From NCBI RefSeq assembly GCF_006538345.1, contig NZ_BJKL01000003.1, positions 372,001-436,000 on the forward strand: DNA of 64,000 bases, given 5' to 3'. The notes beneath the pieces are model-generated. The model saw only the letters and a list, made by a program, of their open reading frames with translations. It searched no databases and was not told where the DNA came from. Made by a program: the position numbers and the translations under genes. The stretch is from Alteromonas sp. KUL49 (GTDB lineage: Bacteria > Pseudomonadota > Gammaproteobacteria > Enterobacterales > Alteromonadaceae). Below, piece by piece: positions 34,262-43,947 of the stretch. Every line of letters begins with the position of its first letter. Position 1 is the stretch's first letter.

Positions 34262-35146
34262 TCACCGATACTTTCGCTTTGTGTAATCCCACAACGATTG
34301 TGCCGCTACTGATAGTTCTTTATGGGCTAGCTTTATCATGCCCACCGATTTAATTAGAGGGTCCTCATTAATAGTGAGTGACACTAGCCCCAACTTTTTC
34401 ATGTTGGGTACGCATAGTGATGGCATTACTGCGATGCCTAGGCCCTGTTGTATTAACTGGCCCAAGGTGCCCAATTGGCCGGTTTCAGCAACAATGCGTG
34501 GTTCGCCGTATTGGCTAAGGTGTTCATCTGTCCACTGTCTAACTGCAGAACCTCTGTTCATGATGACAAAAGGGTGTTGTAGACAGTCGCGCCAGCTAAC
34601 GTTTGAGTTGTGTGCGAGTGGATGCTCTGCGTTCACGATCACCACAAAGGCGTCGTCGAACAGGGGTAAAAAGTCTAAGCCTTCTTTACGTTGGGGCTCA
34701 AAGGTAAAGCCTACTTCAGCGCCGCCATCTAATACAGTTTCGACGGCTCGCTCCATGACTACGTCGAAGATCCGAAGCCGTATATTAGGGTGGCGTGTAT
34801 TGTAGTTTTTTAAAAGGTTGGGAAGCTTTGATTCAGCAAACGATGGCATAGCAGCTATATGCAGTTTGCCCTGCTCCATTGAAAACAAATTTTGAATATC
34901 GTTAAAGGTGTCTTCCCAGTCCTGAAGAAGTCTGATGGCGTTGGGTAATAAACTTTGCCCTTCGGGAGTCAGTTCAACCCGCCTTGTTGAACGTGAGAAT
35001 AACTTGCCACCTAATTCACTTTCCATCTTTTTAATGGCTGACGAAAGCGCGGGCTGGGTTAAGTGCAAACGGCTAGCGGCATCGGCAAAGGTAGTCGATT
35101 TCGCTACCTGTACAAATGCCCTTAAGTTTTTATGGGAAATGTTCAC
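34262..35146 (-). CDS. LysR-type transcriptional regulator
   Basis: 294 residues: N-terminal helix-turn-helix (residues 1-60, with TFADAASRLHLTQPALSSAIKKME) and a LysR substrate-binding domain. Transcribed divergently from scoAB with a 160-base shared upstream region, so it probably controls that operon. Effector unknown. Confidence 0.88.
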   Translation of the reverse strand: MNISHKNLRAFVQVAKSTTFADAASRLHLTQPALSSAIKKMESELGGKLFSRSTRRVELTPEGQSLLPNAIRLLQDWEDTFNDIQNLFSMEQGKLHIAAMPSFAESKLPNLLKNYNTRHPNIRLRIFDVVMERAVETVLDGGAEVGFTFEPQRKEGLDFLPLFDDAFVVIVNAEHPLAHNSNVSWRDCLQHPFVIMNRGSAVRQWTDEHLSQYGEPRIVAETGQLGTLGQLIQQGLGIAVMPSLCVPNMKKLGLVSLTINEDPLIKSVGMIKLAHKELSVAAQSLWDYTKRKYR

Positions 35147-35306
35147 TTCTGCCCTCAGTTATTATCAGTATTCTTATCCACTTATTAATAAACTTTTTTT
35201 ATTAATAACGCAATTTAATCAATTTTACATATTCACTAAGGTCGGCAATACTAATTTTTGAATAATGTAGTAGCAACCAATGACAACTTTTGTACAGGAG
35301 ACCCTC

Positions 35307-36011
35307 ATGTCAGGTTTCGACAAAGTAGTAAGTAGCTATTCCGAAGCAATGGAAGGGTTACAAGATGGAATGACAATCATTGCCGGCGGCTTTGGTTTAT
35401 GTGGTATTCCGGAAGGACTTATCGCTCAGATTAAAACCATGGGTACCAGAAATCTTACCGTGGTATCTAATAACTGTGGCGTTGATGATTTTGGCCTAGG
35501 TATTCTTTTGGAAGACAAGCAGATTTCGAAAATGGTGTCTTCTTATGTGGGCGAAAATGCACTGTTTGAACAACAGTTACTGAGCGGTGAACTTGAAGTC
35601 GAACTGACGCCTCAAGGCACCCTAGCGGAAAAAATGCGCGCTGGCGGCGCTGGCATCCCTGCCTTTTATACCGCTACCGGTTACGGCACGCCCGTAGGTG
35701 AAGGTAAAGAAACGAAAGTATTCGACGGTAGGCCTTACATCTTAGAAGAATCTATTCGTGGTGATTTTGCTATTGTTCGCGCGTGGAAAGCCGATAAATA
35801 TGGTAACTGTATTTACCGTCACACCGCGCAAAACTTTAACCCGATGGCCGCAACGGCCGGTAAAATCACTGTGGTTGAAGCAGAAGAAATCGTTGAACCT
35901 GGTGAGCTAGAGCCGAGTCAAATTCATACACCGGGTATTTATGTCAACCGGGTAATTCAAGGTAGCTTCGAAAAACGTATTGAACGCAGAGTAGTTGCGA
36001 AGGAGGCTTAA
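35307..36011 (+). CDS. 3-oxoacid CoA-transferase subunit A
   Basis: Transfers CoA from succinyl-CoA to a 3-oxoacid (acetoacetate or 3-oxoadipate). Start set at ATG 35307, preceded by AGGAG at 35296-35300; 234 residues. Marks of the subunit: [11 protein letters not shown] near residue 30, [21 protein letters not shown] and the glycine-rich end [16 protein letters not shown]. Subunit B follows after 2 bases. The ScoA/AtoD/PcaI distinction cannot be made with certainty. Confidence 0.9.
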   Translation: MSGFDKVVSSYSEAMEGLQDGMTIIAGGFGLCGIPEGLIAQIKTMGTRNLTVVSNNCGVDDFGLGILLEDKQISKMVSSYVGENALFEQQLLSGELEVELTPQGTLAEKMRAGGAGIPAFYTATGYGTPVGEGKETKVFDGRPYILEESIRGDFAIVRAWKADKYGNCIYRHTAQNFNPMAATAGKITVVEAEEIVEPGELEPSQIHTPGIYVNRVIQGSFEKRIERRVVAKEA

Positions 36012-36013
36012 TT

Positions 36014-36670
36014 ATGGCGCTATCCAGAGATCAAATAGCTAAACGCGTAGCAAAAGAATTTAAAGACGGCGATTACGTAAATCTAGGTATTGGCATACCT
36101 ACCCTAGCGGCTAACTTTGTGCCAGAGGGTATTAGTGTAATGCTGCAATCTGAAAACGGTTTGCTGGGTATGGGTCCAAACCCAACTGAAGAGCAACTCG
36201 ACGCCGATATGATTAATGCGGGTAAAGAAACCGTTACCGCCATTACCGGCGCATCAATCTTTAGTTCGGCCGAGAGCTTTGCCATGATCCGTGGCGGTCA
36301 CGTCGACTTTACGGTATTGGGCGCATTTGAAGTAGACGTACAAGGTAATATCGCGTCTTGGATGATCCCAGGCAAACTTATTAAAGGCATGGGCGGTGCA
36401 ATGGACTTAGTTGCGGGTGCTAAAAACATTATTGTTACCATGACACATACCGACAAACACGGTAATCCTAAGTTGCTTCAAGAATGCACCTTGCCGCTCA
36501 CAGGCGTAAATTGCATTACTAGTATCATTACCGATTTAGCTGTGATGGAAGTAAGCAACGGCGCATTTGTATTGAAAGAACGCGCTCCAGGCGTATCTGT
36601 GGAAGAGATTGTTGAAAAAACCGGCGCTGAAGTCGTTTACAGTGGCGAGATTCCAGAGATGACCTTTTAG
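36014..36670 (+). CDS. 3-oxoacid CoA-transferase subunit B
   Basis: 218 residues. Has the glutamate motif of family I CoA-transferases in [10 protein letters not shown] (near residue 50), where the Glu forms the CoA thioester, and [15 protein letters not shown]. The ATG is preceded by GAAGGAGGCTTAATT, overlapping the end of subunit A. Forms the active heterotetramer with the upstream gene. Confidence 0.9.
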   Translation: MALSRDQIAKRVAKEFKDGDYVNLGIGIPTLAANFVPEGISVMLQSENGLLGMGPNPTEEQLDADMINAGKETVTAITGASIFSSAESFAMIRGGHVDFTVLGAFEVDVQGNIASWMIPGKLIKGMGGAMDLVAGAKNIIVTMTHTDKHGNPKLLQECTLPLTGVNCITSIITDLAVMEVSNGAFVLKERAPGVSVEEIVEKTGAEVVYSGEIPEMTF

Positions 36671-36698
36671 TTGCGTTTTACAACGCTATACAAATGTT

Positions 36699-36729
36699 AA
36701 GAGGCGGGATCATCCTGCCTCTTCCTTTT
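36699..36729 (+). terminator. Rho-independent terminator after scoAB
   Basis: AAGAGGC (36699-36705) and GCCTCTT (36717-36723) form a stem, extended by GGGAT/ATCC, followed by CCTTTTTTC. Confidence 0.75.
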
Positions 36730-36806
36730 TTCAAACACCTCTTTCACCTTTCATCTTCATGGGCTTTGGGCGATAATATACGGCGTATTATTTATGAGGC
36801 TTCATC

Positions 36807-38141
36807 TTGCGAGTTACAGACCTACCCGTCAATCACAAAATCATCGACAAGCTTTCTGTTAAAGGCATTGTTGAACTTACTGAAATTCAGGAAAACACCA
36901 TTCTTCCAGCCCTTCAAGGTAAAGACGTTATTGCATCTTCTAAGACTGGCTCGGGAAAAACCTTTGCATTTTTGGTGCCTGCAATTCAGCGTTTAATGTC
37001 ACAAAAGCCATTGTCCCGACGGGATCCTCGCTGTTTGATCTTAGCGCCTACTCGCGAACTCGCTAAACAAGTATTTTTAGAAGCCAAGTCACTCACGTCA
37101 GGGCTTCAGTTACATTGTGCTCTGGTTGTGGGCGGCGAGAACTACAATGACCAAGTCAAAGCCTTGCGCAGAAACCCGCACATTATCGTAGGTACTGCGG
37201 GTCGAGTAGCTGATCACCTCAAAGATAAAACCGTTTTCTTAAACGGCTTGGAACTACTTATTTTTGATGAAGCTGATCGCATGTTTGATCTTGGCTTTGC
37301 TCCCCAACTCAATATGATTAACGGTTTTGCCGACCACAGAAAGCGTCAGACTATGTTGTTCTCGGCAACCCTCGACAATATTGAACTTAATCATATGACG
37401 CAGAAGCTCACTCAAGGTGCAGTGCGCGTGGCTATTGGTGAGTCTACTCAAATACACGGTGATATCTCACAGCAGTGTTATTTTGCCGACAACATCGAGC
37501 ATAAAGATAAGTTACTTCACGCTATTCTCAATGCGAGCGAATACAATCAAGCAATTGTGTTTACTGCTACCAGAGATGACACCGACCGCCTTGCGGCTTT
37601 GCTCAACGAACACAACCTTGAGGCCATTGGCTTACGCGGAGACTTACCACAAAACCAACGTTCATCAATTATGAGCGAGTTTGCTCGTGGTCAACACTCG
37701 GTGTTAGTTACCACTGATGTAGCGTCGCGTGGTTTAGATCTTCAAAAAGTGGGCCTAGTGGTTAACTTTGATTTGCCTAAACAAGCAGATGAATACATTC
37801 ACCGCATAGGTAGAACCGGTCGCGCCGGTCAGCAAGGAGATGCCGTTTCTTTAGTAGGCCCTCGCGACTGGAATAGTTTTGAGCAAATTAAGCAACACCT
37901 GAAGTATGCGGTAGAGTGCAGCGCACACCCGGAGTTTCCTGCTGAATTTAAAGGTTTTACGCCTAAAAAATCGCGAGGAAAAACGGCGCCAGCAAGACGT
38001 TCGAATAAAGGCGGCAACGAGCAGAAAGCCAAGCAGCCTAAAGTTCAGAAAAGAGTTAATACCTTGGAAGGTAAAGACATCGGCATGGTGCCGGTGAAAC
38101 GAAAGCCTCGTCCCGTAGTCGATGAGTCAGACGACGAATAG
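36807..38141 (+). CDS. DEAD-box ATP-dependent RNA helicase
   Basis: 444 residues from a TTG start with GAGG upstream. Helicase motifs in order: Q-motif region (ELTEIQENTILPAL), SSKTGSGKT Walker A near residue 50, PTRELAKQV, TAGRVADHL, DEADRM near 155, SATLDN, TDVASRGLDL and HRIGRTGRAG. The basic C-terminal tail (about 370-444, KKSRGKTAPARRSNKGG) is an RNA-binding extension typical of SrmB/RhlE-type enzymes. The precise subfamily is not settled. Confidence 0.9.
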   Translation: MRVTDLPVNHKIIDKLSVKGIVELTEIQENTILPALQGKDVIASSKTGSGKTFAFLVPAIQRLMSQKPLSRRDPRCLILAPTRELAKQVFLEAKSLTSGLQLHCALVVGGENYNDQVKALRRNPHIIVGTAGRVADHLKDKTVFLNGLELLIFDEADRMFDLGFAPQLNMINGFADHRKRQTMLFSATLDNIELNHMTQKLTQGAVRVAIGESTQIHGDISQQCYFADNIEHKDKLLHAILNASEYNQAIVFTATRDDTDRLAALLNEHNLEAIGLRGDLPQNQRSSIMSEFARGQHSVLVTTDVASRGLDLQKVGLVVNFDLPKQADEYIHRIGRTGRAGQQGDAVSLVGPRDWNSFEQIKQHLKYAVECSAHPEFPAEFKGFTPKKSRGKTAPARRSNKGGNEQKAKQPKVQKRVNTLEGKDIGMVPVKRKPRPVVDESDDE

Positions 38142-38145
38142 CTAC

Positions 38146-38173
38146 AAAAAAGCGAGCATAAGCTCGCTTTTTT
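38146..38173. terminator. Bidirectional terminator
   Basis: AAAAAAGCGAGC ATAA GCTCGCTTTTTT between the helicase and the EF-hand gene; A- and T-tracts on both sides make it a terminator in both directions. Confidence 0.9.
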
Positions 38174-38188
38174 AATCTTTGTGTGGAA

Positions 38189-38431
38189 TTAGTATTCCCA
38201 CCAGCATTCTTGCCACCACGACAAGAACTCTTCAAAATCGATATAACCATCGTTGTTGCTGTCGATAAGCTTAAAGCCCTCTTCAACATGACTGGCTTTA
38301 GTTTTTGGTGAGATAACGGTAAGTAAATCAATAAACTCACGTAAATCTATTTGACCATTTCCATCACGGTCGAAAAAACTGAAGTCTTTTTTGATCTCTT
38401 CAATTTTTGCTTCGGAAAGTTGGACGCTCAC
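38189..38431 (-). CDS. EF-hand calcium-binding protein
   Basis: 80 residues with two EF-hand loops: DRDGNGQIDLREF (about 20-32) and DSNNDGYIDFEEF (about 55-67). All liganding positions (1, 3, 5, 7, 9 and 12) are filled. No signal peptide. Role unknown, possibly a calcium buffer or sensor. Confidence 0.9.
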   Translation of the reverse strand: MSVQLSEAKIEEIKKDFSFFDRDGNGQIDLREFIDLLTVISPKTKASHVEEGFKLIDSNNDGYIDFEEFLSWWQECWWEY

Positions 38432-38490
38432 TGGCTCCCCTTACTACTTACTGGATGTAACAAGAGTGTAACGCCCAACATGGTCAGTGT

Positions 38491-39486
38491 CTACGCTTTG
38501 TTTTCTTGTGCTTTAAGTGCCCGCTCTCGCTGTGCCCGCGCTTTCTCTTCGCGCTTTGCTTCCATAGTATCTCGAGCACCAGTACCTACGTGTTCTTCTT
38601 GGCGAGCATTAGCCAACTGAACCTGCTTTTCACGCTCTCTAAAGCGCGCAATTTGGTCTTCGGTGTGCGTACCATAGCAATGTGGACAGCTTACGCCTGG
38701 TTCGTATTTATCACTCAGCTTGTCTTCTGCGGTTATTGGTAAACGGCAGGCGTAACATTGGTCGTAGTGGCTCTTTTCAAGGTCGTGATTAACCGCAACC
38801 CGATTATCAAATACAAAGCAGTCACCTTCCCACAAAGACTCGTCTTTAGGCACATCTTCTAAGTACTGAAGTATTCCGCCTTCCAAGTGGTAAACTTCTT
38901 CAAAGCCCTGCTCTTTCATGTAGGCAGTAGACTTTTCACAGCGAATGCCGCCCGTACAGAACATAGCAACTTTCTTGTTTTTCTTAGGGTCCATTTCCTT
39001 GGCTACGTAAGCCGGGAATTCTCTGAACGTGTCTGTTTTTGGATTAATGGCGTGTTTGAACGTACCGATCTCAATTTCGTAGTCGTTACGGGTATCAATT
39101 ACCGTTACATCTGGATCACTGATCAACGCATTCCAGTCTTTAGGCTTTACATAAGTACCCACCGTTTTAAGTGGATCGATACCTTCTACACCCATGGTCA
39201 CGATTTCTTTTTTCAGTTTTACTTTCGTGCGGTAAAACGGCTGTGTTTCGTGGAGTGATTCTTTAAAAGAGATAGGATTGATGCGCTCATCGGCATTTAG
39301 ATAAGCTAGAAGACCGTCAATGCCTTCTCTGGTGCCAGAGACTGTGCCGTTGATACCTTCGTTAGCAAGTAACAAAGTACCTTTTATGCCATGACTTTCC
39401 ATGGCTTCAAGCAGCGGCTGGCGCATTGCTTCGTAGTTTTCGAGCGCGACAAATTTGTACATCGCGCAAACGATATATTGACTCAT
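38491..39486 (-). CDS. trhO: tRNA uridine(34) 5-hydroxylase, rhodanese-type
   Basis: Introduces the hydroxyl group for 5-hydroxyuridine at tRNA position 34. The start is placed at ATG 39484-39486 ([12 protein letters not shown]), preceded by AAAGGTG, giving 331 residues. N-terminal UPF0176 domain ([15 protein letters not shown]) and rhodanese domain with VIDTRNDYE and the [10 protein letters not shown] active-site loop near residue 170; a C-terminal zinc-type segment CYACR/CPHC follows, and the end is a basic helical tail. Confidence 0.9.
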   Translation of the reverse strand: MSQYIVCAMYKFVALENYEAMRQPLLEAMESHGIKGTLLLANEGINGTVSGTREGIDGLLAYLNADERINPISFKESLHETQPFYRTKVKLKKEIVTMGVEGIDPLKTVGTYVKPKDWNALISDPDVTVIDTRNDYEIEIGTFKHAINPKTDTFREFPAYVAKEMDPKKNKKVAMFCTGGIRCEKSTAYMKEQGFEEVYHLEGGILQYLEDVPKDESLWEGDCFVFDNRVAVNHDLEKSHYDQCYACRLPITAEDKLSDKYEPGVSCPHCYGTHTEDQIARFREREKQVQLANARQEEHVGTGARDTMEAKREEKARAQRERALKAQENKA

Positions 39487-39566
39487 TGATTGTTCACCTT
39501 TGCTAGTTGGAACGTAAAACCAGTGCAAAATGCGGCGCGGAGTCTAGCAGAGCCGGTTGGATAAAT

Positions 39567-40061
39567 CTAGGGGGCGGCCAGTAATGGTGATTGGCGAGCC
39601 TGCTCTACAACCTCGTGTAGCAGCGTATTGTCTTCAGTGAGTTCATGGCTCAACAAAGCATCTTGGCGTTTTTGTGTGGCAAGGGAGCAATTAGCAACGA
39701 TATCAGAGGGAATGCGAGATGCATCGTTTTTGATACTCAGTGGCAAAGGAAACAATGCGTTGAACAACCGCCGACTGCCGTTTTCGCCGTTATTCACTAA
39801 CTGATTAATTTGCTGGGCATTTCGCCAGTCTTGCTCACTGCACTCCAATGGTATTTTTCGGTAGTGATTAGCCGCTTGGGTTATTGCTATTTCATCAGAG
39901 GACGATGCTACTGGCAATATAGAAAGTGGCGACGATAAACTCCCTTCCTGCATCGCCAAATAGAGTACAAATTGGGCTCGGTTGCCTGCAGATTGACCAA
40001 TCGTGCCCTGCCAATCCCATTTAATGGCATTATCGAGCGTGATTAGCTTTTCATCTTGCAT
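39567..40061 (-). CDS. Conserved-looking hypothetical protein
   Basis: 164 residues, soluble, no signal. Begins MQDEKLITLDNAIKWDWQ; the middle has NLVNNGENGSRRLFNALFPLPLS. No family recognised. Alone on the minus strand between trhO and the response-regulator operon. Confidence 0.5.
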   Translation of the reverse strand: MQDEKLITLDNAIKWDWQGTIGQSAGNRAQFVLYLAMQEGSLSSPLSILPVASSSDEIAITQAANHYRKIPLECSEQDWRNAQQINQLVNNGENGSRRLFNALFPLPLSIKNDASRIPSDIVANCSLATQKRQDALLSHELTEDNTLLHEVVEQARQSPLLAAP

Positions 40062-40227
40062 ATTTGTGCTTAAATAACAGTAACGTAAATAGGTTGTCGG
40101 CGGCTTTTCTGATTTCTTAAGTGCTTGATAACAATCTTTGTGTTCGCGTTAATTGCCAGAGCAAATAACGTGATTCGCAAAGAACTTATATGGGCGTTAC
40201 TTAACGCCCTCGGTTAACGGATTTCAA

Positions 40228-41553
40228 ATGAATTTTGCTAACAAGCAAGTTTTGATCATTGAAGATCAACGCCCTTTTCTCTTGCTTTTACGAGGCTTGC
40301 TCAATGCCATGGGTGCTTCAAAGGTCGTTACCAAAGCAACAGCTGAACAAAGTATCTCTGAGTGTAAGAAAAATAAGTTTGACGTTATTCTTTGCGATTT
40401 GCACTTAGGCGTTAACAAAAAAAATGGCTTTGAATTAATCGAAGAACTAAGAGCAAGAAAGCTCATTAAACCCACGTGTATATTTATCATTATTAGCGCG
40501 GATAGCGCTCGTCCTGTCGTGTTAGGCTCCCTCGAACGAAGCCCCGATGATTACCTCATCAAACCTTTTTCTCATGCGCAACTCAAAACAAGAATTGTCA
40601 GAGCATGGCAAAAAAGAAAGTTTCTTACGCCAGTGTTTCGTGCGGTAGCCGATGACGATTTACCAACAGCAAAAAAAGCCTGTGAAAAGCTATTAGATGC
40701 ACCGTCGCATTATAAAGGCAGCTGTGAAAAACTGCTTGTAGAAATTTATTGGCAACTTAATGAGCCAAAACCTGCATTGGATCTGTTGTCGAAATATGGT
40801 GATGGTCGCCCCATCATGTGGGCTCAAATAGCATTAGCAAAAACACACTTGCTCATGAAGCAACCACAACAAGCCATACGGATTATTGATGGTGTGTTGG
40901 CTAAACACCGATTCAGTGCAGACGCACATGATATTCTGGCTCAGGCCCACGATATGCTGCAAGAAGGCACTCTCGCACTTGATGCCATTAAAACTTCTAT
41001 CAAACTGTCACCATTCTCGTTAGAGCGTCACTTTATTGCCTGTACCATTGCCCAAAATAACGATGACTATGTGCTTGCGTCTGAGTCGAGTAAGGCCATA
41101 TGGGACCTGTCAAAACGCTCGGTACACCACAACACTATGCATTGGTGTGGCTATATAAGAAGCCTACTTGACGTTGCTGAACACACCGACGAAAAAAGTG
41201 TGAAAAATCGGTACCAACAAGAGGCGCTGCTTGAATTGCAAAGAGCAAGGTTTGACGAATATCTACAACGTCTCTCTTCTAACTTCAGTATTGATATATA
41301 CAACGATATTGTTCAAGCACGGCTAAACGCCATAGACGGTAAAATGTTAGATGCCAAGAAAAGTATTGTGCGTTCACAAGTGGCCATTGAAGAGAAGTTC
41401 GGAGAAGTCCCCCCTATATTCTTACCTGATAGTTTAAAAGTGATGTACGACATTGGTGAATTTGAAGAAGCGCAAGAGCTAAACCAAATAGTTGAAAAAA
41501 TTCCCCATACGTTAGATCCGAATGGTCTATATTTAATTAAAAAGAAGGGATGA
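40228..41553 (+). CDS. Response regulator with TPR-like output domain
   Basis: 441 residues. Receiver domain at 1-125: acidic pair in VLIIEDQRP, phospho-accepting aspartate in ILCDLHLG near residue 56, and KPF lysine near 112. The rest (about 130-441) is helical with TPR-like repeats (PQQAIRIIDGVLAKH, SADAHDILAQAHDM, EGTLALDAIKTSIKLSP). No DNA-binding domain, so output is by protein contact. It heads a three-gene unit joined by ATGA overlaps. Confidence 0.82.
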   Translation: MNFANKQVLIIEDQRPFLLLLRGLLNAMGASKVVTKATAEQSISECKKNKFDVILCDLHLGVNKKNGFELIEELRARKLIKPTCIFIIISADSARPVVLGSLERSPDDYLIKPFSHAQLKTRIVRAWQKRKFLTPVFRAVADDDLPTAKKACEKLLDAPSHYKGSCEKLLVEIYWQLNEPKPALDLLSKYGDGRPIMWAQIALAKTHLLMKQPQQAIRIIDGVLAKHRFSADAHDILAQAHDMLQEGTLALDAIKTSIKLSPFSLERHFIACTIAQNNDDYVLASESSKAIWDLSKRSVHHNTMHWCGYIRSLLDVAEHTDEKSVKNRYQQEALLELQRARFDEYLQRLSSNFSIDIYNDIVQARLNAIDGKMLDAKKSIVRSQVAIEEKFGEVPPIFLPDSLKVMYDIGEFEEAQELNQIVEKIPHTLDPNGLYLIKKKG

Positions 41554-41870
41554 GTGCAAAAGAAAAGCTCACCCAATATCAACAGTTTAACAAGCAAGGT
41601 ATCGAGTTATATCAGGAAGGACAGTTTGAAAAAGCGCGTGATGCCTTCGGATTAGCTCAGCAATTCGCGCCTGTGAATACTGGTGTTGCGCTTAACTTAC
41701 TCCAGTGTTTGTTGCGAATACTCGATAAAGGCAAAAAGCCTGAGCCCAAGCTAGTAACTGAATGTAGAAGAATACACAAATTGATTGACGACATGCCGTT
41801 AAAGCGTCAACACCAAGAAAAATACGATGCACTCCACAACGAACTCATGACGTATATAGGGAAAAAATGA
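41550..41870 (+). CDS. Small TPR-like protein
   Basis: 106 residues. The first 45 residues form one TPR (NKQGIELYQEGQFEKARDAFGLAQQFAP). ATGA overlaps with both neighbours indicate translational coupling. It may bind the upstream regulator. Function unknown. Confidence 0.65.
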   Translation: MSAKEKLTQYQQFNKQGIELYQEGQFEKARDAFGLAQQFAPVNTGVALNLLQCLLRILDKGKKPEPKLVTECRRIHKLIDDMPLKRQHQEKYDALHNELMTYIGKK

Positions 41871-42157
41871 ACACACGATCACTATTCACAGTTGCCATAG
41901 CCAGTGCTGTTTTAGTTGGCTGTAATCACACTCCACCCTGCGAAGATATTTTGGAAGTTAATCGACAAATGGCGATGTGCGAAGGCCTTGCCGAACGTAT
42001 GTCTGATAACCGTTATCCCCAACAAGCCCTGTCAGCTCGGAAACGTTACGAATCTGAATGTGAGAATTTTCGCTACTACCGAGACGAGTACGACACCATA
42101 TGTAAATCGGATAGAGTCGGTATTGGTGCGCCAGACAGAGTACAAAGAGACGACTAG
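41867..42157 (+). CDS. Small lipoprotein
   Basis: 96 residues with a lipoprotein signal (SAVLVGC, cysteine 19) and a short polar, four-cysteine mature part (PCEDILE, AMCEGLA, SECENFR, TICKSDR). Last gene of the response-regulator operon. Function unknown. Confidence 0.65.
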   Translation: MNTRSLFTVAIASAVLVGCNHTPPCEDILEVNRQMAMCEGLAERMSDNRYPQQALSARKRYESECENFRYYRDEYDTICKSDRVGIGAPDRVQRDD

Positions 42158-42235
42158 AGTTGACACGGCACTCTTGTCACATCTTCAATAACTGATATGC
42201 TCACCCTAGTATCAGTAAAACGTAGAGTGCTGTAA

Positions 42236-42934
42236 TTGTTAAAGTTTACGCCAGTTTACCAATGGATAGCATTTGCCGCTGTCAGTGTGACTAGCACATT
42301 GACGATGGCTAACGAGTTAGCGTTTGTACGCACTCAACTTGGCGAAAAATACACCTGTGCTCACAAGGCCCTCGACCTTGCCTATCAAAATTTGGGGTAC
42401 AAGGTGAAGTATCTCACCTTACCTAGTGAACGAGGACTGCAAGAGTCTAACAACGGTCACTATGACGGCGAAATGCTTAGAGTAAAAGGGCTTGAAGAGG
42501 ATTACGCTAACCTTATTCCCGTTGAAGTACCTATCTGTTACGTGCAATCAATTATTGTTGCCCGCCCACACGTAGATTTAGCGTCTTACGACAATTTCAA
42601 AAAGTATCGATTTGGGATCACCCAAGGGTTCGTAGGCTTAGAACGTATGGTCGAAGAACATCAACTTCCGGTGATTAGAGCGGTAGATCACGAAACCTTA
42701 CTGCAAATGCTCGATAAAAACAGAATTGAGATGGCCGTTGTAAACCGGGAAACCGCAGAAGCCTTTTTGAAATCGCGCCCAGCAGATAGTTTTATCATTA
42801 TCGAGAAGTTTGTTCGCAATGTAGGGCTTTATCACTATTTACATAAAAAACATGCCATGCTGGTTCCCAGTATCACCGAACAACTGCAATCGATAAGTCA
42901 TTTGGGATTTATCGATATTCCGAACAAAGAGTAA
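42236..42934 (+). CDS. Periplasmic substrate-binding-like protein
   Basis: 232 residues from a TTG start with a signal peptide (about 1-25, TLTMANE). The fold is that of a type 3 periplasmic binding protein: EDYANLIPVEVPICYVQSIIVARPH, then a RFGITQGFVGLERM hinge and a second lobe KNRIEMAVVNRETAEAF. No ABC components are nearby. Probably a sensor-type or orphan binding protein. Confidence 0.7.
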   Translation: MLKFTPVYQWIAFAAVSVTSTLTMANELAFVRTQLGEKYTCAHKALDLAYQNLGYKVKYLTLPSERGLQESNNGHYDGEMLRVKGLEEDYANLIPVEVPICYVQSIIVARPHVDLASYDNFKKYRFGITQGFVGLERMVEEHQLPVIRAVDHETLLQMLDKNRIEMAVVNRETAEAFLKSRPADSFIIIEKFVRNVGLYHYLHKKHAMLVPSITEQLQSISHLGFIDIPNKE

Positions 42935-42980
42935 CCAAAAATAATTCATTCAAAACGTCGAGTCACAGGAATACTAAATC

Positions 42981-43919
42981 GTGTATAAAAATCTAATATT
43001 TACCCTATCGATTATAGTTGTTGTTGCAATATCCATTACCTTCCCTTCGTTATTTCTGGCTATTGGTGATTTTAAGCTTACCGAACTCATCGTACCGCTT
43101 CTTATGCTCATCATGTTTGGCATGGGCACATCGGTGGGCATAGAGGACTTCACAAGAGTAGTAAAAATGCCCAAACAAGTGGGTATTGGTTTGATTTGCC
43201 AATTTACTATCATGCCCATTCTTGGTGTTACCCTGGCCAAGCTTTCTGGTCTTCCTCCTGAGGTTGCAGTCGGGATTATTCTCGTGGGATGCTCACCAGG
43301 CGGTTTGGCATCAAATGTAATGGCCTATATCGCTGGCGCTAATCTTGCGCTGTCTTTAACGCTGACCTCTTTTTCAACGATTCTCGCCCCTATACTTACG
43401 CCGTTACTTATGCTTCTGCTCGCTGGAGAAGCCATCGATATTGATGCCATTGGAATGTTTTGGAGTATCACCAAAATCGTGTTACTCCCTGTAGCGGCAG
43501 GTTTGCTATTTAATCACTTCCTGCATGGAAAATTCCCGCTTATTGATAGACTTATGCCTATGGTTTCCATGGTCGGTATTGTAGTGATTATCGGCGTCAT
43601 CACAGCCGCAGGAAGAGATACCTTAGTCACACTTGGTCTATTGGTGATCTTACTCATGGCGTTGCAAAATGTGTTGGGCTTGGGATTAGGCTATACAGCG
43701 GCAAAACTACTTAAACTTGATGAAGCCTCCGCGAGAGCCATAGCTTTTGAGGTAGGAATGCAAAACTCTGGTTTGGCTTCGGGCATCGCTGTGCAAATGG
43801 GAAAAGTGGCTACCATGGGAATTGCACCGGCAGTATTTGGACCAGTGATGAACGTGAACGGTTCTATACTGGCCTCTATCTGGAAGCGCTCAACACCTGA
43901 AGCATCATCGAAAGACTAG
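42981..43919 (+). CDS. Bile acid:sodium symporter family transporter
   Basis: 312 residues, nine to ten membrane helices, GTG start with AGGA upstream. Family marks: MLIMFGMGTSVGIEDF, the sodium-binding CSPGGLASNVMAYIAGAN near residue 105, SLTLTSFSTILAP and the C-terminal GMQNSGLAS. Sodium-coupled uptake of an organic anion is likely. Substrate unknown. Confidence 0.9.
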   Translation: MYKNLIFTLSIIVVVAISITFPSLFLAIGDFKLTELIVPLLMLIMFGMGTSVGIEDFTRVVKMPKQVGIGLICQFTIMPILGVTLAKLSGLPPEVAVGIILVGCSPGGLASNVMAYIAGANLALSLTLTSFSTILAPILTPLLMLLLAGEAIDIDAIGMFWSITKIVLLPVAAGLLFNHFLHGKFPLIDRLMPMVSMVGIVVIIGVITAAGRDTLVTLGLLVILLMALQNVLGLGLGYTAAKLLKLDEASARAIAFEVGMQNSGLASGIAVQMGKVATMGIAPAVFGPVMNVNGSILASIWKRSTPEASSKD

Positions 43920-43947
43920 GCATTGAACGCTTTACTCATGAACACAG

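Noticed and set aside
33998-34312. Plus-strand frame of about 100 codons at the array boundary, considered as integrase remnant
   Set aside because: No tyrosine-recombinase motifs (no R...HxxR...Y pattern), low-complexity composition, and it overlaps the LysR gene end.
34338-34805. Open frame antisense to the LysR gene
   Set aside because: Shadow of the LysR coding frame; no start signal.
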